Shown here: positions 54,926 through 63,698 of the stretch, in pieces
Position numbering within the stretch: position 1 is the first letter of the stretch
How the letters are laid out: each line of letters opens with the position of its first letter
Assembly: GCA_018667335.1 (NCBI GenBank)
Contig: JABIVD010000007.1
Span: forward strand, 1 to 64,000
Reading direction: 5' to 3'
Length of the DNA: 64,000 nucleotides
DNA from: Rhodospirillaceae bacterium
GTDB lineage: Bacteria > Pseudomonadota > Alphaproteobacteria > UBA6615
The notes under the pieces: model-generated
What the model was told of the DNA's origin: nothing
The model's input: the letters and a program-made list of their open reading frames with translations, nothing else
Database searches by the model: none
Translations under genes and position numbers: made by a program

Positions 54926-55504
54926 ATGACGGACACCGAAACCACGGCAGGGGCGTATTTTGAAGGTCAAATGCTGCTGGCGATGCCCGCGATGACCGAT
55001 CCGCGCTTCGAGCGCGCCGTCATCTATATGTGTGCACACAATGATGAAGGCGCAATGGGTCTGGTGATTAACAAGACACTCGATTCGATTGATTTCCGCG
55101 AACTCCTCGGACAATTGGATATCCCCGCCGCCGACAACGCGCGTGATGTTCCGGTTCACTTCGGTGGTCCCGTCGAGAATCAACGCGGCTTCGTTCTTCA
55201 TTCCAATGAATACCGCCATGCCGAGACATTGATGGTCACCGAGCATGTCGGCCTGACGGCAACCCTCGATATCCTGCGCGCGCTCGCCCAGGGTGAGGGT
55301 CCGGAACGTTCGATCCTGGCGCTCGGATATGCAGGTTGGGGGGCAGGACAGCTCGATTCCGAAATACAGGACAATGCCTGGCTCTCCGTGCCCTACGACG
55401 AAGGCCTGATGTTCGAGGTCAGCGATGGCGACAAGTGGGAACGCGCCTTCAACAGCATCGGCGTCGATCTGTCGGTCCTGTCGGATACCGCCGGACGGGC
55501 CTAG
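54926..55504 (+). CDS. YqgE/AlgH family protein
   Basis: 192-residue cytoplasmic protein of the UPF0301 family: YFEGQMLLAMPAMTDPRFER, VIYMCAHNDEGAMGLVINKT, VHFGGPVENQRGFVLHS and ALGYAGWGAGQLDSEIQDNA are all hallmarks. In Pseudomonas, AlgH affects alginate regulation, but the molecular role is not known. The ATG at 54926 has AGGAAAG upstream; the longer frame to 54827 is not family-like. Divergent from the DsbD-like gene. Confidence 0.93.
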   Translation: MTDTETTAGAYFEGQMLLAMPAMTDPRFERAVIYMCAHNDEGAMGLVINKTLDSIDFRELLGQLDIPAADNARDVPVHFGGPVENQRGFVLHSNEYRHAETLMVTEHVGLTATLDILRALAQGEGPERSILALGYAGWGAGQLDSEIQDNAWLSVPYDEGLMFEVSDGDKWERAFNSIGVDLSVLSDTAGRA

Positions 55505-55521
55505 CGTCAGCCAGTCCAGGG

Positions 55522-56733
55522 TCAGACGGGCGGGTGGCGCCGCAACCGCTGGTTCACCTTGATGAAGACAAACCCGGCGCTCAGCACAAACAGCACACCG
55601 CCACTCACAACAAACGCGTTGCCGACGCTGCTCGCGCTGGCGATCGGCACGGCATAGACCGGCGAGAAAAACTGACCCAGGAAAAACATTGTGGTCAGCG
55701 CGCCGAGTGCGCGGCCGCGCACGGACATCGAGGCGCGCGAAATAATCGCCAGATTGATGCTGGGCAGGAACGCGCCGACGGAAAACCCGCCAACCGCCAT
55801 GGCAATCATGGTCGCGGTGAATGTCTCGGCCAGGCCGGTCATGACAAAGCCGACGCCACCCAGGCCGTAAACCAGCGCAAAGATGGTTTCTGCACTGAGC
55901 CGCGCGCGGATGCGACTGTAGGCAAGCGACGTCAGCCCCGCGGTAAAGTTGAACAGGCCGATCGCCAACCCGGCACGCGTCGGATTCTCGACCCCGATCT
56001 CGGCAAGGAAAAACGCCGTCTGCGACGGGATCAGGAACAGCATGAGCATCGACACGAATGCGAGGCCGCAAATCAGCCCGATCGAGGTCCACTGGCGCAG
56101 GGTCGGTGGTGGCTCCGACACATTCGCCCCGGCACCTCGGTTGCTGACAGGTTCGTACAGGCTGAGGAACATCAACGGCAGCATTGCAAAGGCCACGGCA
56201 AACAGGGTGAACCCAACGCGCCAGTGAATCTCGGCGAGCAACCCTGCGATCACGACGAATGTCAGCGTGCCGAACGACATGAACGCACCCTGCAGGCCGG
56301 CCACGCGGTTGCGTTCGGGGCCCTCAAAATAGTCACCGACCAGGGCCGTCACGCTGGTCATGATCCCCGCGAGGAAAACCCCCAGGAACGCGCGGCTGAC
56401 AAGCAGCAAAACGATCGATTCGATCACCAGACCGGAAACGCCCGCAAAGCCGTACAGCACCGTCGACGTGATCAGAACATTGCGGCGCCCGAACCGGTCG
56501 ACGGCGTAGCCCACAAACGGGCCCGCCAGCGCGATGAACAGCATCGGCATGGTGAGCACCAGAGGCGACAGGAACGCTGCATTTTCTACGTGCGCGTAAT
56601 CCGCCCGAAGTGCCGGCAGACCGGGTGCGATGGCAGACGGCGCGAGAAACGCCAGTCCGCTGGTCAGCAGGATTGTCCATACGCGCAGCCGCTTTCGCGC
56701 CAGAACCTTGGCGGAAACCGCGGGTGTGGTCAT
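55522..56733 (-). CDS. MFS transporter
   Basis: 403-residue inner-membrane transporter with 12 predicted helices. The motif A loop between helices 2 and 3 is GPFVGYAVDRFGRRNVLITS, and the second-half equivalent is weaker (SRIRARLSAETIF). Family resemblance is to drug/small-molecule efflux and sugar-efflux type proteins; no substrate can be given. The ATG at 56733 is chosen over a longer frame that overlaps the GNAT gene. Convergent with the YqgE gene (17 bp between stops). Confidence 0.88.
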   Translation of the reverse strand: MTTPAVSAKVLARKRLRVWTILLTSGLAFLAPSAIAPGLPALRADYAHVENAAFLSPLVLTMPMLFIALAGPFVGYAVDRFGRRNVLITSTVLYGFAGVSGLVIESIVLLLVSRAFLGVFLAGIMTSVTALVGDYFEGPERNRVAGLQGAFMSFGTLTFVVIAGLLAEIHWRVGFTLFAVAFAMLPLMFLSLYEPVSNRGAGANVSEPPPTLRQWTSIGLICGLAFVSMLMLFLIPSQTAFFLAEIGVENPTRAGLAIGLFNFTAGLTSLAYSRIRARLSAETIFALVYGLGGVGFVMTGLAETFTATMIAMAVGGFSVGAFLPSINLAIISRASMSVRGRALGALTTMFFLGQFFSPVYAVPIASASSVGNAFVVSGGVLFVLSAGFVFIKVNQRLRRHPPV

Positions 56734-56755
56734 GACAGGAGCGGTATCAGCTTGA

Positions 56756-57367
56756 TCACGAACCCGCCGCGCGTGGCCCGGCGACCCGATGATCCTCGGC
56801 CAACAGGGAAAAAAGCATATGGTCCTGCCAAACACCCCTGATCTTGAGATATTTCCGCGCGAATCCGTCTTCGGAGAAACCGGAGGCGGTCAGCAAACCC
56901 CGGCTGGCAGCGTTGGTCGGCAGACAGGCCGCTTCGACGCGATGCAGACCCAGCTCGCTGAAGCAGAAGCCGAGCAACAGCCCCAGCCCCTCGCGCATAT
57001 AGCCTTGCCCCGCAAAGTCCTCACCAATCCAGTAGCCCAGGGTACCGCATTGGGCGACACCGCGCCGCACGTTGGAGAGACTGATCCCGCCCAGCAGCGC
57101 CCCGCTCTCCTGCCCGAATACGAACATGCTGTAACCGGTATCGTTGCGCCAATCGCTGGCATAGCGGTTCAGGCGCCGATAGAAGGCATCGCGACTGAGC
57201 GCGTCGGAGGGCCAGGTCGGCTCCCAGGGTTCAAGAAACTGACGGCTGGCAGCACGAATCTCGGCATAGGAACGCCAGTCACGCTCAACTGGCGGGCGCA
57301 GGAAAGTACGCTCACCATTCAGCCGTACACTGGTGGAATTGCCGGAAAAGGACCGAAACAGCCGCAT
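56756..57367 (-). CDS. GNAT-family N-acetyltransferase, RimJ/RimL type
   Basis: 203-residue acetyl-CoA-dependent transferase. After an N-terminal RTFLRPPVERDWRSYAEIRA comes the acetyl-CoA-binding core LGYWIGEDFAGQGYMREGLG and LLLGFCFSELGLHRVEAACL, with PTNAASRGLLTASGFSEDGF as motif B and KYLKIRGVWQDHMLFSLL at the end. This is the ribosomal-protein alanine acetyltransferase-like subgroup. It starts 17 bp after the M16 peptidase gene, so it is probably co-transcribed. Confidence 0.92.
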   Translation of the reverse strand: MRLFRSFSGNSTSVRLNGERTFLRPPVERDWRSYAEIRAASRQFLEPWEPTWPSDALSRDAFYRRLNRYASDWRNDTGYSMFVFGQESGALLGGISLSNVRRGVAQCGTLGYWIGEDFAGQGYMREGLGLLLGFCFSELGLHRVEAACLPTNAASRGLLTASGFSEDGFARKYLKIRGVWQDHMLFSLLAEDHRVAGPRAAGS

Positions 57368-57384
57368 CGCGCCGCACCCAGCTC

Positions 57385-58647
57385 CTACGCGGCCAATCGA
57401 CGTCGGATCGCATCGAACGATTCCATATTCGTCGCCGGTCCGATTGTGGCCAGGCATGGCGTGGATTGCAGCAGCTGCCGCGCACTGATCGCGAGAGTTT
57501 CAGGTGTCACATTCTCAATCTTTTCGACAAGTTCACCGACCGACACCACCCGATCATACAGCAGCATCTGCTGGCCAGCGCGTTCGGCGCGTGCACCGGT
57601 GGATTCCATTCCCATCAGCAAGTTGGCCTTTAACTGCGTACGCGCACGAGCGATTTCATCCTCGCTCAGCGTTGACGATAGTCGGGAGATTTCGTCGCAC
57701 AGGGCCGGCACGAACTCTTCGATGAGATCCGGTCCGGTACCCGCATAGACACCGAAGACGCCTTCATCCGAGAACGCCGACAGGAAGGTATCGATCGAGT
57801 AAACCAAGCCTCTCCTCTCACGGATTTCCTGGAACAGGCGCGATGACATGCCACCACCGAAGAGATTGGAGAGGACAGACAGGGCGTAATATTCATCGGT
57901 TCCGACCGGCGCACCGCGAAACCCGATCACGAAATGGACCTGCTCCAGATCGCGTTCTTCGCGGATTTCACCACCTGCATAGGTCGCCGTCGGCAACCCC
58001 AGCGGCGTGCCTGGCGGGATATCAGCCAGATGTTGCTCGGCAAGCGCGACCAGCGCGTCATGGGTGATACTCCCAGCAGCCGCCAACACGATCGATCCGC
58101 CATGGTAATGCTGATCGTGGAATCCAACGATGGCGTCACGTGACATCTGTCCGACGACATCCGGGCGCCCCAGAACCGGGCGACCCAGAGGTTGCTCGGG
58201 AAACGCGACAGCCTGGAAATTGTCGAACACCACATCATCGGGCGTGTCGCGCGCCTGCCCGATCTCCTGCAGCACGACGGAACGTTCGCGAGTCAATTCA
58301 TGTTCGTCGATCAGCGAATTCTGCAGAAAATCCGCGATCACATCGATCGCCAGCGCGGCATCATTCTTCAAAACCTTGGCGTAGTAAGCGGTGACCTCAC
58401 GCGCGGTATAGGCGTTGATATGTCCGCCGACGTTTTCGATCGTCTCGGCAATCTGCTGGGATGTCCGCCGCGGCGTGCCCTTGAACATCATATGCTCGAG
58501 CAAATGTGCAACGCCGTTCACCTCGGGCGTCTCGAAGCGGGCACCAGCCCGCACCCACAAGCCGATCGATACGGATTCGACAGTCGGCATTTCGTCGCTG
58601 ACGACCCGAACCCCATTGGACAACGTGGTTATCTGGACTTCACTCAT
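57385..58647 (-). CDS. M16-family zinc peptidase (processing peptidase-like)
   Basis: 420-residue insulinase-type metallopeptidase. The inverted zinc motif H-x-x-E-H is at 48-52 in NGVAHLLEHMMFKGTPRRTS, with the third ligand Glu in the LTRERSVVLQEIGQARDTPD region. The R/Y-containing C-terminal GGGMSSRLFQEIRERRGLVYS region is also present. It is close in layout to bacterial relatives of mitochondrial processing peptidase beta. The ATG at 58647 overlaps the region of the thrC stop (58656) closely, implying an operon thrC - M16 - GNAT, as in other alphaproteobacteria. Substrate unknown. Confidence 0.94.
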   Translation of the reverse strand: MSEVQITTLSNGVRVVSDEMPTVESVSIGLWVRAGARFETPEVNGVAHLLEHMMFKGTPRRTSQQIAETIENVGGHINAYTAREVTAYYAKVLKNDAALAIDVIADFLQNSLIDEHELTRERSVVLQEIGQARDTPDDVVFDNFQAVAFPEQPLGRPVLGRPDVVGQMSRDAIVGFHDQHYHGGSIVLAAAGSITHDALVALAEQHLADIPPGTPLGLPTATYAGGEIREERDLEQVHFVIGFRGAPVGTDEYYALSVLSNLFGGGMSSRLFQEIRERRGLVYSIDTFLSAFSDEGVFGVYAGTGPDLIEEFVPALCDEISRLSSTLSEDEIARARTQLKANLLMGMESTGARAERAGQQMLLYDRVVSVGELVEKIENVTPETLAISARQLLQSTPCLATIGPATNMESFDAIRRRLAA

Positions 58648-58655
58648 ATTCACCC

Positions 58656-60062
58656 TCAATCAGTCTGATGTGCAGCGGCATGGGCACGCACAAACGCGCG
58701 CACGGCCGCGACATCATTATCGATGGCCTCCGCCTGCTCCGGGCGTTCAAGTAGATCTGATAGATGCGACGGCAATTCTGGCCGGACACCCGTCGCCTTT
58801 TCGACGGCGTCGGGAAATTTCGCCGGATGCGCGGTGGCGAGCACCACCCGCTTGTGTCCATCACGCGGTGCCTTGCGGGCCGCACCGATTCCGACCGCTG
58901 TATGCGGATCGACCAGGACACCCGATTGCGCATGCACGTCACGGATCACTTCGAGTGTTTCATCATCGTCGAGGCGGTACGCCTCAAATAGCCCGCGCGC
59001 ATCATCGCTGAGTTTCTGGGCATCGGGCAGGACACCGTCCTGACGGAACACACGCAGGGCCTCTTCGACCGCGGCGCCATCCCGGTCGAGAAGGTCGAAC
59101 ATCAAACGTTCGAAATTGCTCGAAACCTGAATATCCATACTCGGCGAGAGAGAGGGCTGAACGGCCGCAATCGACATGTCCCCCTTGGTGAAGAAGCGAT
59201 ACAGGATGTCGTTGCGATTGGACGCCACGATCAACCGGGAGATTGGCAATCCCATCTGACGCGCGACATAGGCCGAGTAGACGTTGCCGAAGTTTCCGGT
59301 CGGAACAATGAACGTCAACGCCTCATCCGGCGCGCCGAGCTTTGCGCCTGCGGCAAAGTAATAGGCGGTCTGCCCCATAATTCGGGCCCAGTTGATCGAA
59401 TTCACGGCCGACAACCCAAGCTCGTCGCGCAGACCGTGGTCGGCGAACAACGCCTTCACGAGGTCCTGGCAATCATCGAACGTCCCACCCAGCGCGATGT
59501 TGTAGACATTGTCGGCGACAACGGTCGTCATCTGCCGCCGTTGAACTTCGGACACGCGGCCCTCGGGGTGGAGCATGAAGATGTCGAGGTTGCTGCGGCC
59601 CCGGCAGGCCTCGATCGCGGCCGATCCCGTGTCACCCGACGTGGCTCCGACGATCGTAATGCGCGCGCCGCGGCGGGCCAGCACATGCTCAAACAAGCGC
59701 CCGAGCAACTGGAGTGCGAAATCCTTGAACGCCAGCGTGGGACCATGAAACAGCTCGAGCAGCCAGGTATCGTCGTCGATCTGGCGCAGCGGCGCGACAT
59801 CGGGGTGTTCGAACGCCGCATAGGTCTCTTGCGTGAGTTGGTTCAGCTCTGCATCGCTGAGAACATCCGTCTCGATGAACGGACGCACAATCCGCGCGGC
59901 GATTTCGGCGTATCCGAGCCCTTGCAGGGCACGGATGTTGTCCTCGTCGATCGAAGGCCAGGTAGCCGGCACAAACAGTCCGCCATCGCGCGCAAGGCCG
60001 CTCAACAAAACGTCCTCAAATCCCAACGCAGGCGCGGTGCCCCTGGTGCTTACATATTCCAA
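58656..60062 (-). CDS. thrC: Threonine synthase
   Basis: PLP enzyme converting O-phosphohomoserine to threonine. The 468-residue product begins EYVSTRGTAPALGFEDVLLS and has the PLP lysine at 113 in GPTLAFKDFALQLLGRL, the phosphate loop VGATSGDTGSAAIEACRG, and FIVPTGNFGNVYSAYVARQM. Length and N-terminus fit the fungal/proteobacterial long type. The likely start is a TTG at 60062, preceded by GAAGGAA; the longer frame to 60119 lacks a ribosome-binding site. With thrB at 50474 it completes the last two steps of threonine synthesis. Confidence 0.94.
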   Translation of the reverse strand: MEYVSTRGTAPALGFEDVLLSGLARDGGLFVPATWPSIDEDNIRALQGLGYAEIAARIVRPFIETDVLSDAELNQLTQETYAAFEHPDVAPLRQIDDDTWLLELFHGPTLAFKDFALQLLGRLFEHVLARRGARITIVGATSGDTGSAAIEACRGRSNLDIFMLHPEGRVSEVQRRQMTTVVADNVYNIALGGTFDDCQDLVKALFADHGLRDELGLSAVNSINWARIMGQTAYYFAAGAKLGAPDEALTFIVPTGNFGNVYSAYVARQMGLPISRLIVASNRNDILYRFFTKGDMSIAAVQPSLSPSMDIQVSSNFERLMFDLLDRDGAAVEEALRVFRQDGVLPDAQKLSDDARGLFEAYRLDDDETLEVIRDVHAQSGVLVDPHTAVGIGAARKAPRDGHKRVVLATAHPAKFPDAVEKATGVRPELPSHLSDLLERPEQAEAIDNDVAAVRAFVRAHAAAHQTD

Positions 60063-60130
60063 ATTCGGTTCCTTCGACGGAAAGCGCGCTAACCTATCCA
60101 ACGCGATATGTGGACACAAGGCGATCCACC

Positions 60131-61642
60131 TCAGGAATTTCCCAGATAACGTGCTTCAAGGTGCGCGAGGAAGATCTCCGGATTCAACGGTTCACCCGTT
60201 GCCCGAGACAGCAACTCATCTGCCGTTCGGCACGATCCCTGTCCATGCACATGGGTCCGCAGCCAGGACACGAGCGGCGCCAATCTGCCCGCCGCGATTT
60301 CTTCCTCGAGACCGGGCATATCGCCATGTGCGGCGCGATAAAACTGCGCCGCCGCCATCGCCCCCAGCGTGTAGGTCGGGAAATATCCGAATGATCCCGA
60401 TGGCCAGTGAACATCCTGCAGGCATCCGAGGCGATCATCCGGCGGCGTGATTCCCAGAAGATCACGCATTCCGTCATTCCAGGCGCCGGGCAGGTCGGCG
60501 AGATCCAGATCGCCGGACAGCAACGCCTGCTCGAGCCGGTAACGCAGGATAATGTGCAGCGGATAGGTCACTTCGTCGGCATCCACACGGATGAAACCGG
60601 GCGCAACCCGCGTATAGAGCCGGTAGAGGTTGTCCACCTCCCAACCGGGCCCATTGCCGCCGAACGCGGCACGCATGTGCGGCAGTGCAAAGACCAGAAA
60701 TGGCCGTGACCGGCTGACCTGCATCTCGATCAACAGCGACTGGCTTTCATGGATTGCCATACCGAGCGCGTTGCCCACCGGCTGGAACTGCCAGTCATCG
60801 GGAAGTCCGCTCTCGTAGAGAGCATGGCCCGTCTCGTGCAGAACGCCCATCAGGGATTCCGTAAAATCACTCTCGTTATATCGGGTGGTGATCCGCACAT
60901 CCCCGGTGGCGCCGCCGCAGAATGGATGGTGACTGATATCCAGCCGTCCACGTGCAAAATCGAACCCCAACGCCTGCATCAACTCCGCGGCCAACGCGCG
61001 CTGGTCGGCAATCGCAAACGGCCCCTCGGGCCGGACGGGCGCGGGCCGCGCATCCTGCCGCTCGAGCACCTGCGGCAGAAACGCCGGCAGGAATTCGGCC
61101 AACCGATCGAACAGCGGGTCGAGACGCGCCATCCGTGTCCCCGCCTCGTATTCTTCCAGCAGTGCGTCATATGGGGCGAGAGAGAGCGCCTCGGCGCGCG
61201 CATCGGCCGTCTGGCGCACGAGATTGAGGACCTCACGCAACGCCGGCAACAGGCTGGCAAAATCATTCTCGGCACGGGCACGCCGCCAATCGACCTCGCA
61301 CACGGCATTGGCCCGGGCGGCCGCCTCGACCAAGTCCCCCGGCACCGCGGCGGCCAGCAGATAGGCCCGTTCCATCTCCCGCAGATTGCCGAGATGCCAG
61401 GCATCGGTATCCGCTGCGGCGAAGTCCTGTTTCACCCGCGCGATGCCATCAGAAACCGCGGGATCGACGACCAGCTCGTGGCGCATCACACTCAGGGTCG
61501 CGATCTGTTCCGCGCGCCCGTCGGCGCTGCCTTCCGGCATCGTCGTTGCCTGATCCCAATCAAGAATGCCGAGCGCGTCACCGATGAGAGCGCGACGGCG
61601 AAACCGGTCTTGCAATGTCGCGTAGGCAGCACTTCCACTCAT
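60131..61642 (-). CDS. Carboxypeptidase M32 (Taq type)
   Basis: 503-residue zinc carboxypeptidase. The active site H-E-x-x-H is at 269-273 in MGVLHETGHALYESGLP, with the downstream acid in MAIHESQSLLIEMQVSRSRP. The family signatures RGRLDISHHPFCGG and DVRITTRYNE are present, and so is the C-terminal SFGYFPTYTLGAMAAAQFYR. Fully helical cytoplasmic enzyme. It overlaps the SURF1 stop by 4 bp, so it is coupled to the cytochrome oxidase cluster upstream. Confidence 0.95.
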   Translation of the reverse strand: MSGSAAYATLQDRFRRRALIGDALGILDWDQATTMPEGSADGRAEQIATLSVMRHELVVDPAVSDGIARVKQDFAAADTDAWHLGNLREMERAYLLAAAVPGDLVEAAARANAVCEVDWRRARAENDFASLLPALREVLNLVRQTADARAEALSLAPYDALLEEYEAGTRMARLDPLFDRLAEFLPAFLPQVLERQDARPAPVRPEGPFAIADQRALAAELMQALGFDFARGRLDISHHPFCGGATGDVRITTRYNESDFTESLMGVLHETGHALYESGLPDDWQFQPVGNALGMAIHESQSLLIEMQVSRSRPFLVFALPHMRAAFGGNGPGWEVDNLYRLYTRVAPGFIRVDADEVTYPLHIILRYRLEQALLSGDLDLADLPGAWNDGMRDLLGITPPDDRLGCLQDVHWPSGSFGYFPTYTLGAMAAAQFYRAAHGDMPGLEEEIAAGRLAPLVSWLRTHVHGQGSCRTADELLSRATGEPLNPEIFLAHLEARYLGNS

Positions 61643-62349
61643 GTCTCTTTCCGCTTCCAATGAAAGATGAAGAAGATCACCAATAGCACCGCTGCCAGCG
61701 CATACCAGGTCACGGCGTATTCGAGATGGGAGTTCCGCAGCCTGACGTCTGGCACCGAACCCGCCGGGAAAACACCCGGCGGCGTCGCGTTCGGCCCGGC
61801 CTGTATGTAGAAGCCAACGGGGCCCGACAGGTTTGCAGCCGCCAGCATTTCGGCCTCATGCATGAAGAACCAGTTGTTCCCGGCGGGCTCGTTCTCGGGC
61901 ACAAAATAGCCCGGCACCGTGTACAGCCGAACAAATCCGTCGAGCGTCGCAGGCGCGCTGGCGGCATTGAAGGCGCGCAATTCCGGCAGGGACATCCAGC
62001 CCCGATCAACCATCATCGTACCAAGGCCGTTCGCAAGCTCCAGCGGCGCAATCAAATGCCCGCCGACGCGGCTGTCGTGCACCCGATTAAGCAGGATCAT
62101 CGCGCGGTCATTGCGCAGTTCTCCCGACACCGTAACCGGACGGTATTCGATGTCAGCCAAATCGCCGGCCGCAGCCAGCGCTTCGGTGATCTCGACGGGC
62201 ACCGCACCGACACGCGACGCACGGGTCTCGATCAACTCATTCTTCCACTGCAGGCGCTGCACCTGCCACGTGCCGAGTACGATCAGAACGATCAGAACGG
62301 GCAATGCCAGGGCGGTCGCCCAGAATGTCGGTCGGAAGCGCATCATCAT
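61639..62349 (-). CDS. SURF1 family cytochrome oxidase assembly protein
   Basis: 236-residue inner-membrane protein involved in heme a insertion into cytochrome c oxidase. Two membrane helices bracket a periplasmic domain: FWATALALPVLIVLIVLGTW at the N-terminus and YALAAVLLVIFFIFHWKRKE at the end. Internal family motifs include GTWQVQRLQWK, GGHLIAPLELANGLGTMMVD with RGW, and NSHLEYAVTWYALA. It lies between DUF983 and the M32 gene in the oxidase cluster. Confidence 0.94.
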   Translation of the reverse strand: MMMRFRPTFWATALALPVLIVLIVLGTWQVQRLQWKNELIETRASRVGAVPVEITEALAAAGDLADIEYRPVTVSGELRNDRAMILLNRVHDSRVGGHLIAPLELANGLGTMMVDRGWMSLPELRAFNAASAPATLDGFVRLYTVPGYFVPENEPAGNNWFFMHEAEMLAAANLSGPVGFYIQAGPNATPPGVFPAGSVPDVRLRNSHLEYAVTWYALAAVLLVIFFIFHWKRKET

Positions 62350-62370
62350 CTTTCAGTCGGGAGCACCGGT

Positions 62371-62817
62371 TCAGCGCGTGATATCCGCGTCATCCACATT
62401 GTGCTTGAACTGCTGCGCCACAAGCCAGGCCTTGAACGGGCGCATTAGTGCAATCGCACCCACGATGATCACCGGAATCCAGACCAGAAAATGGATCCAG
62501 ACCGGCGGATCGAGGGCGAACTGGAACCAGGCAGCCAACGGGAGTATCAGCGCGCTGTACAACACAATGATGAAGAACGCCGCTCCATCGTCGGTGTTCA
62601 ATCGGCCATAGTCGAAGTCGCAAACCAAACAGCGATCGCGAACCGTCAGCAGGCCGGTGAAGAGCTTGCCCTGTCCGCAGCGCGGACAGGCACAGCGGAG
62701 GCCGGTTTTCAGGCTGGACTGCCTTGGATAATACGCGGCCACGCGGTCCTTCCGGTCAGGGGCCAGATCATGGGCCAGATCCGAAGCCAGGTCAGGCGCC
62801 GAAGGTGCCCCAGACAT
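62371..62817 (-). CDS. DUF983 membrane protein of the oxidase cluster
   Basis: 148-residue protein with a zinc-ribbon-like cysteine set (RCACPRCGQGKLFTGLLTVR and DRCLVCDFDY) and two membrane helices (FFIIVLYSALILPLAAWFQF, then WIHFLVWIPVIIVGAIALMR). DUF983 genes are regularly found beside ctaG/coxC/SURF1 in alphaproteobacteria, so a part in oxidase assembly is likely but unproven. The ATG at 62817 lies 26 bp inside the coxC gene. The N-terminus has a repeated DLA motif. Confidence 0.88.
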   Translation of the reverse strand: MSGAPSAPDLASDLAHDLAPDRKDRVAAYYPRQSSLKTGLRCACPRCGQGKLFTGLLTVRDRCLVCDFDYGRLNTDDGAAFFIIVLYSALILPLAAWFQFALDPPVWIHFLVWIPVIIVGAIALMRPFKAWLVAQQFKHNVDDADITR

Positions 62818-63646
62818 ACACGAACGAGAACAGGAACAGCCAGACGACATCAACGAAATGCCAATACCAGGCTGCCGCCTCGAATCCGAAGTGATGGTCG
62901 GCCGTGAATTGACCCTTTGCAGTGCGGAACCAGCAGACGGCGAGGAAGACTGTCCCGACGATCACGTGGAAACCATGGAAGCCGGTCGCCATGAAGAAGG
63001 TCGAGGAGTAGATGCCGTCACGGAACCCGAACGGCGCATGCGCGTATTCAAAGACCTGCGCGGCCGTGAAGATCATGCCCAGCATCACGGTCCAGCCCAG
63101 CATCTTTGCGGCGTGGGACATGTTGCCGGAGCGGATGTCGTGATGTGCCCAGGTGACCGTGAAGCCCGACGTCAGCAGGATCATCGTGTTGAGCAGCGGC
63201 AGGTCGAACGGGTTGAATACCTCAACTCCATCCGGTGGCCAGACCGCGCCGATCGATTCGGTCGGGTACAGGGCTGCGCCAAAGAACGCCCAGAACCAGG
63301 CCGCGAAGAACATCACCTCGGAGATGATGAACAGCATCATGCCGTAGCGCAGGCTGAGCTGGACGACCTTGGTGTGCATCTTCTGGACATGCGCCTCGTC
63401 GATGACGTCACGCCACCAGCCCATCATCGTCATCATGCCGAGGACAGCGCCCGGGGCGACGGTCCAGAACCCGATGGTCTCCAGGAATGGCTGCAAACCC
63501 GCACCAAATGCCTCCGGGTGCATCGCCATCACGAGGCCAAAGGCCATCAGCAGACCGCCGATCGCGCCAACGATCGGCCAGTGGCTCGGCTCAACCATGT
63601 GAAAGGGATGGTTGCCGTGTGATTCTTCGTGTGCGTGATCACTCAT
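62792..63646 (-). CDS. coxC: Cytochrome c oxidase subunit III
   Basis: 284-residue integral subunit of the aa3-type oxidase, seven helices. Landmarks are HPFHMVEPSHWPIVGAIGGL at the start, RDVIDEAHVQKMHTKVVQLS, LRYGMMLFIISEVMFFAAWF (with the conserved Glu), and HVIVGTVFLAVCWFRTAKGQ, ending YWHFVDVVWLFLFSFVYVWG. It lies between ctaG (upstream) and DUF983 (downstream, overlapping 26 bp). Confidence 0.96.
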   Translation of the reverse strand: MSDHAHEESHGNHPFHMVEPSHWPIVGAIGGLLMAFGLVMAMHPEAFGAGLQPFLETIGFWTVAPGAVLGMMTMMGWWRDVIDEAHVQKMHTKVVQLSLRYGMMLFIISEVMFFAAWFWAFFGAALYPTESIGAVWPPDGVEVFNPFDLPLLNTMILLTSGFTVTWAHHDIRSGNMSHAAKMLGWTVMLGMIFTAAQVFEYAHAPFGFRDGIYSSTFFMATGFHGFHVIVGTVFLAVCWFRTAKGQFTADHHFGFEAAAWYWHFVDVVWLFLFSFVYVWGTFGA

Positions 63647-63698
63647 GTGCTTTTCTCACTTTTTCGCCGGACATTATGATCCGGACTTTGAACAGGCG

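Noticed and set aside
55336-56841. 501-codon plus-strand frame over the MFS transporter
   Set aside because: Antisense to a transporter with normal membrane helices; the predicted protein is very basic and His/Gln-rich with no fold.
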